Assembly: GCF_000003815.2 (NCBI RefSeq)
Contig: NC_049988.1
Location: 7,745,395-7,809,394, forward strand
DNA: 64,000 nucleotides
Reading direction: 5' to 3'
Source of the DNA: Branchiostoma floridae
Lineage: Eukaryota > Chordata > Leptocardii > Amphioxiformes > Branchiostomatidae
Numbering within the stretch: the stretch's first letter is position 1; each line of letters begins with the position of its first letter. The position numbers were made by a program, and so were the translations under genes. Positions 24,401 through 39,400 of this stretch are shown here, in pieces. Below the pieces are notes generated by a model. That model was not told the origin of the DNA and made no database searches. It worked only from the letters and a program-made list of their open reading frames with translations.

Positions 24401-27400
24401 CTTATCAACAGGATATAAACTGTCAGGGATCCTTTTTTTCAGATGATGAATGGGCTTTCCTCCCTCTGCAGGGGTTCTATAATATCCTGATGGCCTAGAT
24501 TATACAAAGGGAACTGACAAATCATTTGAATGTGATGCTGGTAGATATAAAACTGTCTATTTCTATAATACATGGTTGAGACTTGAGACGTTGAGTTAAT
24601 TTTGGATCGTTAAGATTGGCTGAAACTAGTAACAACAGGAATAACAAAACTGTTCAAGATATGCATATATAATTTGAGGGTTGTGACAACATTGTATTGT
24701 AGCCTTTCAATTTGTATCTCCAAAAGAATAAATTCCAAACCATCCTTGGTTTCATATGACACTTATGGGAAATACTCGTTTCTCGTAACAAATCTTCAGT
24801 ACGGTATTCCATGTTGCAAGCCTTTTGTATATCTATTTTACTGTAGTTGGTCATGGATATTCAATATGATAGAATAATTTAGTGAGATCTTGGCAAATAC
24901 AGTTTCTAAATTCTAGTCACTTAAATCTAAAATGACTGCTAAAAGTTTTGCCATCTGCGCTATTCTGTTACTGTGTTAGCAGCCTCTGGCTTTCACCTGT
25001 TTTGCTGAACTGTCACAGTTTAAATACTGCAGAATGGTTTATGTCAGCAGCTGTGTTGTCTTAGGAAAAGACTTGACCCCCTGTCTGAAATGTCTTACTT
25101 TCTTGTCACTCCTCAGTCCAAGTCTTCCTCTCCAAACAAAAACAGACCTATGGCACAGTAGACTGTCAAGACTCCTTAACTAGACTTGACTCCTGTCCTG
25201 TTGAAAGAAAAAGTAGACAGTTTATGGTGGTAGGAATGTTAGAAGATCAGACTGCAGTACTGTTGTATAGTATTTCGTTATCTATCTTGTGTTTCTGTTA
25301 GATGTGTAGTGTTACTAACTTTGCTGGCCAAAGCAGATCGCGTGAAATGGCACACCAGCGATCGGTGAAAAATTACCCTGGTTGTCGGGTATGGCGCTCA
25401 AATAATCCGCATCGACTTGCACTTGTATCAGCAAGCCGGGCATGCTGCACAGATTACGCTCCATCAAACTGCCTTCTCTAATAACACTAAAGATGAGCAG
25501 TAAAATGATCACAATTTGCGGTATGTGATACACTAAATGTGGAATGTGAGATTGGAAAGCAGCCTGTGGTTGTAGGCTGCGAAATCATGCTGATGTTTCT
25601 TGTGAACAGCAGCTCAAGGCTGCAGGAATTTCGGAATGTTTTGCACAGTGGGGACCATTGAAGGAAAAGTGCATCAGTACAAATAAGCTTTTGTAGTGTT
25701 TGTTGGTGGTAAGGGGTACTAGTGGGGGATCAGATGACTTTTGGAGGTGGTCAAGGGGAGGTTGTGTGATCATTGCCACAAGTGGAGAAAAAATTATCCC
25801 ACAAGTGTCCACTGAACATATGACAACTATTCTGAAAAATGATTTTCACTTGATTTCAGTGTTAACAATGACAGCTACTACGTGTTACTTCTATTTCAGA
25901 ATTTTTCTGTTTTAGGTTAGTTTTGATAAATGTTCTAGGCGTGGCAGAGCGGTAGGGTTCTAGTACAACAGTGATTTGCACCCAGCTGTGAATGGGAGAA
26001 GTATGAATCCTGCCACGCCCTTTTGTCTACCAACAAACAAATGTTGATCCTTTTGGTGTTACTGATTTTCTTGTAAAGTCCCTGGGGGTGAAATTTTTGG
26101 GCGTGGTCAGAGAAAATCTGTTTGGCCATATGAAAAGTTCACACCTCTTTATGTTTGGAAATGGTACATATGAAATAACTGGTGTAGTGAGTTAGAAAGT
26201 AGGTGATAAGAATACAAGCTATTCTGTTATATGCTATTTGTATACACTAACATAAAGAAAAGGCAACACATAACTATTTGAGGAATGTAGCTAACTGGCT
26301 TGAATGTTGTCGTGGTATTCAGTGATTGAGTGGAGAAATGACAGATCTATTTCTGTCAATAATTAGATTGAGATTTTTCTTTCTCTAGATTGAGATTTTT
26401 CTTTCTTCAACGGAGAAATGTTAGTGTTTTTTTGACAGTTTGCTAGATATATTTGTCCTCTTGTGTCATATGCAAAATTTATCATCAGACATTATGTATT
26501 TCCTGTTTGTGCCCCCATCTATAATTTCTGCCCATCTCTCAGTAAAATTGATAAATACACAATAATAAAACAGTCAGAAGTCCAGAAGTGATTATGTTGC
26601 TGATAACATAATTGTTGAGACATAATTACCTCCTAGTTAGAGGATTTACATATGAAAAGACTATAGATTATGATATGTCCGTCATGAATATGGGTAAACT
26701 GACCAGGAAATTACATTATAATTCCTCTGCAAATAGCTATCTTTGAATTTGCATAAAAGAGTACAGTCTTTTAACAGCACGTTGGAGGATGACTTGATCT
26801 ATTATGTCTTGTCCTTCAAAAATTTTCAAAAGTACTGCTCTTATGACAGGGATTATTGAAATTTTAGAGTTGATATTTCTCTTCTAGGCATGATTACGAT
26901 GATAAAAGTCAAGCCTATTGCTGATATTGGAAGTACTTGAGTAGACTTTTCATCAGAATATTCCTTCTTTCCAGCCTTTCCAATAATATCCCTTCAGCAG
27001 TAGGCGTGTCTAATATGTGCAGGTGATTTAAAGGTGCCTGGGTATGTCTGGCAAAAATCAATAGGGAGGAACCAGAGAGGGAAACAAGTCTGGAACTACT
27101 GGCGATAAAACAGTCAGAAGCACTGCACAAAGATAGTGATTTTGTGTCTCATAATAGCCAGCATTTGTGCTTTTCTGTTCGCTTTTCAAAAGTTTCAGTA
27201 TTACTTTTCAGGGATGAAGTTTGTCTTGACATTGGCGGTACACATACTTATTTTTGTACTTCAAATTGTGGGTTTCCCACGGCTTGGAAAGGGGACAAAC
27301 TGTCAAACAGAATGATACGGTTGTCTACAGCGATGGTAAAGCCCCCAGGCAAGAAGTTATCACAGCTTGAGTTTCCTGATGCTGTGACCGTGTCTTAAAG

Positions 27401-30400
27401 ATTTCTTTAAGTTCCTGAAATATATGTTTACCACATGAAATATATGATATATTGTCCCATACCTTATGAACATGGAAATCACATCTATGAAGCAATGTAT
27501 AAAGCAGTAACACATAATGGATATAGAATCAGTACAAGCTCCTCTGAAAACATTGATGCAGGAAGACAAGAAGTCTGAATTGTTGATTAAGTGGATGATG
27601 TGCTTTCGAGAGCCTTAAGGTGTATTCCCCTGGGAAGAAAGCCCACAGATCACCTGAATAGATGTGATTTTCTGCTGTATTCATGGCCCAAGCTCAGGGA
27701 GGTCGGACCCTAAGGCAAACATCTGTCCTTTGTTGCAAACTACTGTGTGGCTAATTGGTAAGGGTTTGACCACAAAGTTGGAAACAGAAGTGAACAGAAA
27801 TACTTTTGTTGCCGTGATTTGGAACTATTTTGTTTGTCAGGGATAGACAGTGTTTTTTCTAATGCACCAGGGCAATTTGAGGCTAGACAATATGCATTTC
27901 TCTTGGAACATAATGTTGACATTTGAGACTGTCCCTAGGTAAGCTTTTGGTTAATGTGTCAGAATGAACCTTTCTTTCTATAGTTGTCCCAGTTTCTTGT
28001 GACCCCAAAGACCCAGACACCTCTACCAAAGGAAATGTCTTGAAAGGCCTGAGTGCTTTTAAGATGCAAAGACTGCACTTTCTTTTTCTCTAAAAAGCAG
28101 GGATTTTTGTGTCTAAAGGCAATGGCCTTGTATTTGACAACACGTGACGAAAAAGTCTTAGAGGTCAACACCTCTGTTTTCTTGCTGTTGCCTGTTGTGG
28201 AATGCGAGGTATATGAGCTCTATGTATAGTGTGACCCAAAGAATGACTGCACACTTTAAATTGAGATTAGTGCAAAACAAGTGCAATTTTAGACACACAT
28301 GAACTTGTGAATCAAACTTCACTTTCCATATATCTTCCACTAAGCCATGGAACAAAAGGGACAGTGTCCCTGGTGCGTTGGGGGTAGGAGTGAAAGCATC
28401 CCCAACAGATAAATACCAAAGGGTGACTGCTGCGCCATAGCAAAGACTTGTGAAGTTCAAAGACTGCATTCTACATGTAGCAGGCAGCTTTACAGGGGCG
28501 TTGGCCGTCCTGCATGCAAGATTTGTTGTCCCCCTCCCAGCCGAATAGTTTGTTGAGTGCGGATTGGGTTTCCTGTGTCAGTACTTAGAAGCAGATAGGG
28601 CCACATCATAACACAACCAATCCTTTGTCTCCCTTGCTACTTGACTTTGCCTTTTAGGTTCTTAACAGGGAGTTACTGCCCCATTTGTCTGGAGGGGGAG
28701 ACAGTTGATTGCTTTATCCCATCTGAAAAATTATCTCTCGAGTAGAGAGCACCAGAAGTTGAGTTGTGTTAGTGGGTGATTGTAGATTTTCAGACTCAAT
28801 GTCAACGAGATTAAAAGATGCTGTCTATGACAAAGACAACTGCAATTTGAAAAGCAGCTGCAAGGGGTGCAAAGGTTTGATGATTCCTCTGATGGACAAA
28901 GCCTATGCCAAAACAATTCATGAAACTACATTGATGTGTTTTTGAGTTATCCTTTTTTTCTCTCTGAACGACCATGATGTAAAATATGGCCCTCTTTATT
29001 TGAATTATGAACTCAAGAGGCATGGTACTTATTCATGGTCCTTTGGGATGGATTATTTTGTTTTCCCAGCTGTTGGTGAATGAATGTTTATCTTAAAATG
29101 TTTGATTTTCAATTCAAGAAAGACAAACAATAAGTAAGAGCTAGTGGTATATTGTTGCTAGTGTTTCAACATGAATAATGAATCACCCCTGGGAGAAGTA
29201 ATGTAGAGGATTGAAGTTCTAATGAAGTCTTTGGGGATGTTCATATATCTCAAGGGAGGGGATGGCTGTGCCCCTTGCCACTTCCTCCCTCTGGATAATG
29301 GATGGTTAGTCCCCTGGGAAGCTCTAGAGTGGTGAAAAGGATGTTGACAGAAACGCCTAATTTGATATCAGTTTCCTATGTAATAAGGACAGGCTGCACC
29401 TGCACACCTGCTGGTTGGGGCTGTGGGATAATGTCATTATTATCAGGGACAAACCACAAATAACTGGAACATGGGATATAAAAAACTGAGAAGATGTGCT
29501 AGTAGTGAGCTACCCTGGAGGCCATCGGGCTTAAACTCCCCAGGAGTGCTAATGTGAGATTGTCGGCTGACTGCCTTGGCTCCCCGAACAAAACTTGCTA
29601 ACAAACCTCGCTCGCTAGCTACCCGGTCCTGTCTGGCTCCCAGGGTAGTAGTGAGCTGAGAAATGACATTACATATTGCAGACCTGACAACTGAGTTCCA
29701 AGTTTAAATACCAAAGGGCCATTTTCAGTTTTTTTTTATTGAAACATTAGATGACAACTTTGTATCCTTCATAGCTACCAGAACAAACCAGATGACCTGT
29801 ATTTGGGAAATCCCAAAGTCTGGAGTAAAATAACAAAAACTTTGCCATACCAACTTGAATAGGAAACCACTTGTATCTTTCAGACACATTTCTGTAGGTT
29901 CTGAAGAGGCAGAGGCAGTTAATAGAAGTGTTTACTGGAATCACATAATATAGGGTATCACATGTGGATACTGAAGCGTGGGGCATTTAGGCGGAATTGG
30001 TTTCAAGTACAAGGGCATGGATCAGGTTCTCTATTATTTGTTACAATTCAGATAATCAATAATTTTCTGTTGCATTTATCACAGTGAGTATGGTTCTCAG
30101 TGAATAGTGTTCAGTTTTCTATAGTATCCACATTCTGACAGCATCCTAACAGATGCATCTGGGTAAGCTGTCCTGGGATCAAGACTGACACAGTGCCCTG
30201 GGACTGAGATCACATATCTGCTGGCTAGAGCAAGTGTTTTAGCACATGTGGCTGAAGAAAGGAAATGTGTGTTCTAGGCAGACAAGTTGACTTGCGCTGT
30301 CAGGACCTGGCAGCTGATCGTAACTCTTCACATTCCTCGGTCTGCCCAAATCCATGTCTTGTTAGTGATGTCATCCTTTGAACGAAAATAGGCGGAAGGA

Positions 30401-33400
30401 GTTTGTAGGTTTTGACTGAAAAGCAGCGGGGGATTCATTTGGGCTGTTGAAACATGACTATGTAACTCTGAACTTCATGTAGAAAATCAGATTAGTATGC
30501 TAAAATCCTCTTTTGGCAAGAAATTTGAATCGCCATCAGTAGCATCCATTGAAAAAATCACATTTAACTTTGAAGCCATGCTTTTTTTCCACACAGTTGA
30601 TCACAGTTTGACCTCTTGCCCTCAAGGTCATTTAATACAATGCCACAGGTGTTATTTACTAGGGTAGCATCCTTCTGTCTTGACCAGGTTGTCTTCTGTG
30701 TCGGTTAACTGTCATTCTGTCTCAGTTTATTCTGAAACTTGTTTGCAAAATTGTTTTTTTAAACATCAAAATTTGCTAAAACAAATCAAGATTACAATCT
30801 ACCAAGAACACTTTTAAAACTGACCTAGGCTAGAAGATATGTTTGAAATTTCTCTGTTAGAAATTAGCTGGCGAATGTTGCCAGGCCTTGGAGGCTGGTA
30901 CAAGCTGTAGGTAATTACTTAACACCAGGATTAGAAGCAGACTTGTCAGTCTTGCCAAGCACTACTCTGTACATGATACCACAAGAAAGGCTCCTGAGCA
31001 TCCTTGGAAGTCCAGCCAATATGGGAAGAACATAACTGAAATTGTTCTGTCCAAAGTCAATGCTATGCAACATGTTATTAGTTCAGATTAGTACATTTCT
31101 CTAGAAAGGCTTCAGTCAGAACCTTGGAATGGATAGCTGACGGAAAGAAGAGAAATATTTGGTCTTTCCCAAGGTAAGATTTATTTGAAAGATGGAAACA
31201 GTGGTGCCAGCATGGATACTTGTTAAAATGATAGATTAGCCAATGTGATACATACAGCAGTACTCCTGTATAAACATTTCTGTGCTACTGTACCAATACA
31301 CAAACATAAGGGCAGTTATGGACCCAGATGGCTTCTGTTTATGATTTTTCCAGATGTTTATATCAACAACTTCAACTGTAAGATGTTTGGGAAAGCTACA
31401 GGGATAAGGAGTTTTCCTTCTGTAAGGAGGGAGCTGTTTGTTTTCCTTCATGAGTAAAAACGGTCTCTTCACACTGAGGGGTTGCAATAGTTGATGTTGC
31501 AAAAACAGATGTGGTGAAAAATCCTGCATCAAACTCAAAGGAGCAAAACCTGATTGCCAGTCTATGTGATAAACTTCTGAGTAAGGCTGTCAGAAAAGAT
31601 GAAATTTGATGTACAGCCAGTTTCTTAATTTTTAGAGTAAGAATTTTTGATTGATTTATCATTTGGTATTGGGGAACATTATTACCATAGTACAAGCCAC
31701 AAAACGATCTTTTAGGATATATGTTCTTTCCCAATGATACAGTTGAATACTTAGGTGGCAGATTTAAAACAGCATAAATGCCAAACTTTTAGATTCCTAG
31801 CTGATAACATGTAAGTTGGCAGGTCCTGTTGGCATGTGGGCGTGGGCGTATCTTCCCATGTCCCTACTGCTACTGCCTGACCTTGAACTGAAGGAAGTAA
31901 TCCGACCTTGTGGTGTACTGTTCCAGTCACTTTACACCTGGCAGTTAACCTTGAAGATCATTTGCTTACTTGACTTAATTTGCTTTGAGGAGTTCTGGTC
32001 TGTCATGCTGTCGAGTGTCGCCCTCCTCATGTGAAGCAGACCTGTTGGTGGATGTTCTGTGTTCAGTTGCCCCCAAGCAAATTGTTCTGCTCAGGGTCAC
32101 CTGTAATGGGTGTTGCTGGATGAAATACGTTCTGCAGAGGACAGGACTTCAGCTAATTGAGTATGAAGCATGACAGGCCTTCTAAAAATGGAATCCACTA
32201 TCAGAGACTCTAGTTTCTTACACCCTAAAGGGAACTTCTGTAGCTTGTTTCAAGGTCATACGGAGTTGTGAATAAGTGAAACGAACAGTGATGAAGATGG
32301 CAAACAAGTGCTGTAAACGAACTTGATAGTAGCCTGGTTACCAAACCCCAGCCCGATCTCAAGTATCTATCGTGCAACACGAAAGATATATCTTGAGGTT
32401 GGGGTATGGAATCCAGGCTAACTTGATAGGTGTGACGCAGTCTTCTTCAGCTTGGCCCTTGGCGAGGTCCTTCCATGTGTGGATTGTAAATTGTTCTGAT
32501 GTGCACTGCACAAGGTAGAACCTAATACTAGAACTAGTCTAGAAGATTAAGGGTGAACATGTGTTTCTCACAATACAAATGGCCAACAACTTTGAGGCTG
32601 ATCAAATATTCTGTTGATTGACACATTGATGAAAATACCCAATCATCACCAACTCTGACACAACTTAAGAAAGCTCAAATTTTATAAGGTTTTTCAAATC
32701 CTGCTGAAATTTGCAAAGTTTTGGTCAATGCTAGAAGGTAAGCTGCTATTAAGACATAAAACAGCATAGTAGGTCCCAGTTGAGCCATTTTACATCACGG
32801 TGGACATGGACTAAGTAAAGGTATTAGCTTTTGGCTTTGAGAAAGTACCATCCAGTCCATAACTGGAATAAAGGCAACAAAGCCAGGCAGCCAGCCATTT
32901 TATCCCTGGGATCTTGTGGGGCTGAAGTGACCATCAAAAATCCATCCAAGGCTTGCCTGGGTGGGGACATGATTTATTTCCATGTTGAGCTGGCACATGC
33001 AGAACATGCCCACACCACCACAGGACATTACATGCCCCACAAAGTTTTTACAGCCAGGCTTTAAAACCTGAGCCCATAATCCTCAGTCTGGGAAGGCCTT
33101 GGGGATGCATGTGCCAAGATAGTTGTGTCGGTATGTCACTGCAGCATTGGGATTGGGAAGTTACTTTCAAATAACTTGGAAGTTACTTTCAAATAACAGT
33201 GGTTACAAATACAGCCGAAACCTTATATTTTATTGTGAGAAAGAACAAAGATTATCAATTGATTGGGTTGATCAATTTGAATTTGAAGGTAAAGACGCAA
33301 AAGGCAATATTTGTTGGTATATGTTTTATATCATATGTTTCATCCAAATGTGAAGATCTTTCCTAGAAACCTCAATGATATGTCAAAAATTTTGAGCATG

Positions 33401-36400
33401 GTGTTTGACAACTGAAGCGTGAGTTGTCGGTTGGCCCTGAATGGTTGAACTTGCATTTCATTGGTGCTAAAGTGCTGCTGGGATTGCTGCTGTTACCGTG
33501 GCAACCTTAGAACAGCTACGTCATTGCTGGTAAAGTGATTGCTCCTACTCGCACTTCTCTTGGGTAACCAGACAAATTAGAATTCTTGGAACAGAGAAAG
33601 TAGACTATTTTAAGCTCCTGTTCCCAGAAATTGTCTTCCACAATTTCCTGACAAGTCTTCTTGTGCGTAACGCATTTTTTGTCTCAAATTGAAGTGCCAT
33701 ATACATGTACCAGGAAGCTACTAGTTTATGGCACCATGGAAATCTATGGTGATAAATGTTTGAATCCTGGTGGAAATGTATATCTTGGGGGAAATATTGG
33801 GTATTACTGCGAGTGCTCGGAAGGAAGTAATGTTTTCTCAAACGGATATACGTCTATCTGCGAAGATGAAGTTACAGATTGTCTGGGATGTATAATAAAG
33901 AGAGTAGAATGTCCAGACATTAATTTGGTAAATTGCTTTACAGCTGTGGATGGTGTAAAAAGAAGTCTGGTTTCCTTGCCAAGGGTGTGTATGGGATAAC
34001 ATTGAGGAGGTAAAATTCATTAGGCACGGCATTCCTGTAGTGAGCTGATTGCCAATTTACAATGTCACGGTGAGGCGTAATCAATTTGACGTGTAGTTTC
34101 TGTCACCTCTGTTGGAAGCTTGCTGATAGAAGTGTGTGTGTGTGCATTTATTATGGTATCAATAGATAATGTAAATACAACACCATGGGTTGTGTAAATA
34201 CAATATAAATCTTTCTGTAGCCTCTCTTAGCACCTCGTGTTTGCAGGAAGTTTGAGAACTGATTGTTGTGAGCTATGACTCAGGAGTGTTGGGCAGAGGT
34301 TATGAAAGCTAACCTGTTTGTGGTAAGATTGGTTCAACACATGTGTCCTTTGTCTCTGGTCCAAGACATTTTGTTTCCCACTCCTACGCAAAGTATTAGA
34401 TCACTTCTGTGAGTCTGTAATTTTCTTACTGAATGCAAACAATGGACTCAGTGAGTGTTCTGTAACCTTGCTTGCAGAAGTGGGCGTTGCCTTTCACACG
34501 AACTTGTTCTTGTGTTTCGCCTGAAACTGGCCATGCTTTCCAATGGAGGTCATAAAACAAAATTGAATTCCAGCCCTTTCTTGTGCCAAAAACATTTGCA
34601 GTAAATTTCCCAAGGTGGTAGTCAGATGAAACTGACATTTGCTAGTTTCCAGCTGTAATATACAGTGTACATGCATGTCTACAATGCGAAACCAAGAAAA
34701 TGGAAAGTGTTCCGCCGTCTCATGATTCTTCGAGAGTATGTGCATAACAATAGACGGGGTATGGAAATAAGGGGTTCCCAATAGTTGGGCTACATAGTTG
34801 GCTGGTGACCAAATCTTTTCAGGATGTGGGGGCTGACGTGGTTTCAGGTGACCTTTGGAATGGTGACAAGTTCATGGTTGAACAGAACATGTTTTCTGTA
34901 CCAGTTCTGCTGAACATATATGATATAGCACCACTGTGAATAGCACTTGTGTAATGGTTGCCTTACCTTAGAATGCAGAACTTTCGATGTCTTTCATTCT
35001 TTGTCTGAGAAAAACATTGATATTCATGACATTTTTGAGGAACAAGTGTTGGCACCTTGGATAGAAATTGAAATGCAGCAAAAACCTTCATCATTCTCCC
35101 TTCTAGCAAACATTGCTGTGTCTTCCTTCTTAAATCCTAAATTCGTTAGTTTTGAATTAAGGGCATAATTTGTGATGGACCCAGAAGGTGAACTGTGATT
35201 GGATAGGCAAGAAGAGTGATGTAATCTTGTCGGTGAACCTTGATTGAAATTTTTATGTTGATAAGATGGTGATAAGAGAACAAATAGTTATTGCATGATG
35301 GTTCATACATGCTCAAAAAAAGTCAAAAACTCCCCCACAACACCATTGAAAAGACAGACATACATAGGGTAGTTATCAGAAAAATGACTAACAAGTTGGT
35401 GAGACTGACAAAAAAAAGCTTGATATTTTGTGCCCAAGGAAAAAATGTAGAAGGATCTAAAAAAGGCAACTTAGCCACTTTCTTCCAGGAAAGTTGTGCT
35501 AAGGAAGACTTTATTTTGTCACAGAATCTTGAAGAGGAGAAGCAGTGTCTTTCTTCATCTGGAAGAAGGGTTCCATATGATGGGCTTCCAAGGTCGTTGA
35601 GGTCACAGGTCGGGTGTAGAGTCTGTGTCAGTGCCTTTGGTGTAAATCATTTTGCATGCATGCCCTCACAGTCGGAATTCATGGGGGGTTTCTGTGCTGT
35701 TTCGGCCGAAACTTCTAACAAAAACAAGGTTGTGTGAGAACTTCTGAGAAGTTAGTTTCAGGTTTAGCTCCTTTTCAGCTTATCTTACTGAAATATACGG
35801 GTAAAAATTAGCACGTCTTGAGTTACGTTCGTCTCATCATTACAAACAGTTCTGTTTGTTTCACCATAAGTCTCAGAATTTTGTGCACACCTGCTAAACC
35901 TCACCCTCATGCTCTCTACCTTCTCCCTGTATGAACATATGATTGGCAAAGTGTTCGTTTTGGTCTTCATACCACTACGTTATCCCTGCAGTATATTCAA
36001 GTGACTTGTATTACATGTACCTATGAGTGTGATAAAAGCCTTACTGAGTTCGTGAGGACAGTGGGTTGAAACTTATTTTCTGTGTCTAGGGCGCGGTATT
36101 GAAAGGTGGAGCCCTCTCTCTACTTCCATGCCCTGAAGGAAAACTTGAAATTTTTTCCTCATACCATACTTCCCTTCAGATTCTGTGTTAGTGTTGATAT
36201 TCCAATTCAGTATGGCTGTCCTAAAGTGGGAACCAATGAATTAAAACATGATGGCCACAAGATTCCAAATCTGTGCCGTATATTTTCCACACCTGTCCCT
36301 GGCTGAGTTGATAGTTCCAGATTTGCCTATCTCATCCCCTCAGGCCTCTTATGGGTTGATCCTATCACCTGCATTATTGATTGGTACCTGCATTTTTGAT

Positions 36401-39400
36401 TTGATTTTGTCTGGCTCTGGTCTGCCACAGGATTAAGATGGATACTCTCCAGTTGGCCTTAATATGTCCTATATTTGATCAGTCAGCATACGATATATCA
36501 ATTCACACCTCTCTGTTACGGGAGCATTGATATTTCAACAAGATATGACAGTATGGTCATTTTCTGGACCGCTTGGCTTCAGTGCCATCATCACGGATAT
36601 AAAATTTGTGGATTTAAAAGAAGAGCTATCAAAAATTATATGCAGTGTACTGTAGACCCATTTATTACTGCCTGGTTTTGGTCATGGTCTTTGTGGTGTA
36701 AATCAGTGGTTGAAACAATCCTATAGTATCATACAAGGGAGACATACTCGAGACATCATGACCCTAAACTGTAGAAATTACTGGGATGACTTCACATTGT
36801 AGACTTGACTGTGAGACCTGCAAAGATAAAATCACTGTGAAGGTTACAAGTTTTACAGTACTTTGGTGCAGTGGCACTAAGAATTCGTCTGGACGTGTGG
36901 CTTAGAATCCTGTATGAACTGTCAAATGTACTGAACAGCTCGCCATACCGTACCTCACTGAAAAGTAGTGGATCTCCCCCAGTCAAGGATTAATTATTAA
37001 TGCACGTGTCGGCAAACCTGCGTCCCCCCAGGCGCCGTCAACTCACCTGGAATGATCCATTTCTACCTGGGCAGGTAGATATAATTGTAGGGAGATAGTA
37101 TGACAGGTGCTAATGGGGGCTACCTTTTGTTGGTTTGATGAGTGAGACAGAGGGGCGTAGCTGGAGCGGGGTGCACTTTGGTTTGTTAATTACATACCCT
37201 TGTGGCTGCGTGATTTGAGAACAGTTGGCTGATATCCAATCTTGTTCTTTTTCACCATTGGGGAACTTGAAGTTCAGGGATAATAAGGGAAATATAGAAT
37301 GTAACTCCATGATGATGGGTAACAATGAAATTTCAGTAAGGCACACAAATTAAATTTGTTGAATCACAAAATTAACATTCATAAAACCTACATCAAAACA
37401 GTCATGGAAAAATCTGTCATTGGTATACACAGCATCATGGTATTAGTAGCAGGAACAAATGTTCCGAGAAAGTGATAGGGCCCAGTAATTGATGAAGGAC
37501 CAGCATCTATTAAACCTTCTACTAGTAACACTTCAGTGCTTTTTGTTGCTTTTGTTGTTTCTAGGTGGTTTGTTACAGGGGATACACCAGCCATGTGGTG
37601 TATTGTCTTACCTTTTAGCAGCTTGGGTATTTACCAAGCATGTTAGGTATGGTAGATCTCCCATGATATAAACCAGTCTTTCCTCATTTATTCCATTCTT
37701 TCATTAGCTTCTTCCTGGCCAAGGGGTAGGGTGGGGCACTCTTAAGATAATTCATAGAAATGTTGACCCCAAATAGTAGAAACCTTAATTAAATGCAAAC
37801 CCAATGAAATAATTTTTGCAGGGTATTTTGACAGAATGTTGATTGTTGGTCCAACTTACATTGAAAGAGATATGCTTTGTGATATAGAAACTTACTAGAT
37901 ACCGTTTTACCACATAACAGATTTGAACCAAGAACACTGAGGATAGATTTCGATAGATGTCTCCTACTGAAAGATCTATGTTGTAACTTGATACTTAGAG
38001 CATTTTCCATACAGAAGCTTGCTTATAAAATTGTACTGTTAACTGTTATCACAAAACAATTCACTGCATGATCGATCTATTCATTTTCCTAATTATTTGC
38101 CTATAGGCATGATGTATAAAGGATTCTCCCTTCCTGTACATGTACATACCTTATCCTTTGTTATTTCAAGTATTTATCAGAGGGAATCCCCTGTTTGGAT
38201 TTGTCTGTCTTGTGTTCCATATGCTTCAGATTTGTTGTATTGTATCAACAAAACTTACTTTGATTATCACCTCACCTAAGGTGTCAAGTGTTTTCTATAC
38301 TGTCTAATGCTTCAGACTATTTGTTTACTAAATTATTGTCCAGTCCTATGTTTGTAAAGTTGAAGAGTAAGCAGAGGGACAGGGGATTGTTTATGTAGGA
38401 CAGAGGGAGACATGTAAACATCATTAAATTGTTCACCCAGGTAGAAAAGGTAAATAACTTGTTGACCCTGTGGTCAGTGCAGGCCACAACCGTGGCATCT
38501 GGACATTTGCATTGTAAGATAAGGTCGTGTTGAAATCCTTGGTTCGTCCAGTGCTGGACAATACCTGTATTAAAGCATATACTGATGACTTTTTTGACAG
38601 TTTTGTCACCTTGTTTTCAAATTGTAATTAAACAATGGGCTCTTGAAATTTTAGTTGTAATACTGTGAAAGTAGTAGATTTGAACTATATTTAGCCATAT
38701 CCCGTAACTAAAAGCATTCACACGAGAACTAGATTTTGTGTAAAGAAATAGATGTGATCCCCTCAAAAATAACTTTGATATATGGTTGATAACTTTGAAT
38801 ATAGACGATGATATGAACATACATTGAACTTACTTTCCGAGACACAGGGAACATAGCTGTAGTTTTCTCAAAATTAAATAGCTTATAGAAATGGACTAAA
38901 CCAGTACTGAAGGCTGTGTGGCCCCATGACAGATGTTCCAGACAGGAGTCGGTGTTTGGAGTGTACTTTGAAGAGCAGCACCGCTCCATTACTGAAATGA
39001 GATGGTACAAAGTGGGGGTGTTTTCTTGTTAGGGATAAAAAGCTTGCTAATGGATGAGTGACAGGGGCATGCATATGTCTGTCAGTTCGGAATTACACAG
39101 TTTTGGCTGATAAAGGATGGTCTTTAGTAATTTACTTCAGTGTTTTTGACTCTCAAAGGAATTTCTTGGTAAAAAGAAGAAAAAAGGAGGTAAGATATAT
39201 TATGAAATGCAATGAAGTTTCATCTGCAGTTTTGGAATTTTTTATTCTTGTACATCCATTAGAAATATTGAATGGTACTAGAAAAAAATCTTAATCATGT
39301 TATGTATTCAGCATTGAAGAACAGATGAAACACCAGTGCACGTTTGTAATCATGTTGATGTTACTTGAGTTATTTCTTTCCTGGGGTATGCTTGGCTTTT

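Noticed and set aside
33661-33999. 112-codon cysteine-containing frame in VAT1 intron 1
   Set aside because: Cysteine spacing fits no EGF, sushi or similar module that I can recognise and there is no signal peptide; likely chance.
35291-35737. 148-codon plus-strand frame in VAT1 intron 1
   Set aside because: No recognisable domain, no splice or promoter context; length is within chance for 27 kb of intron.
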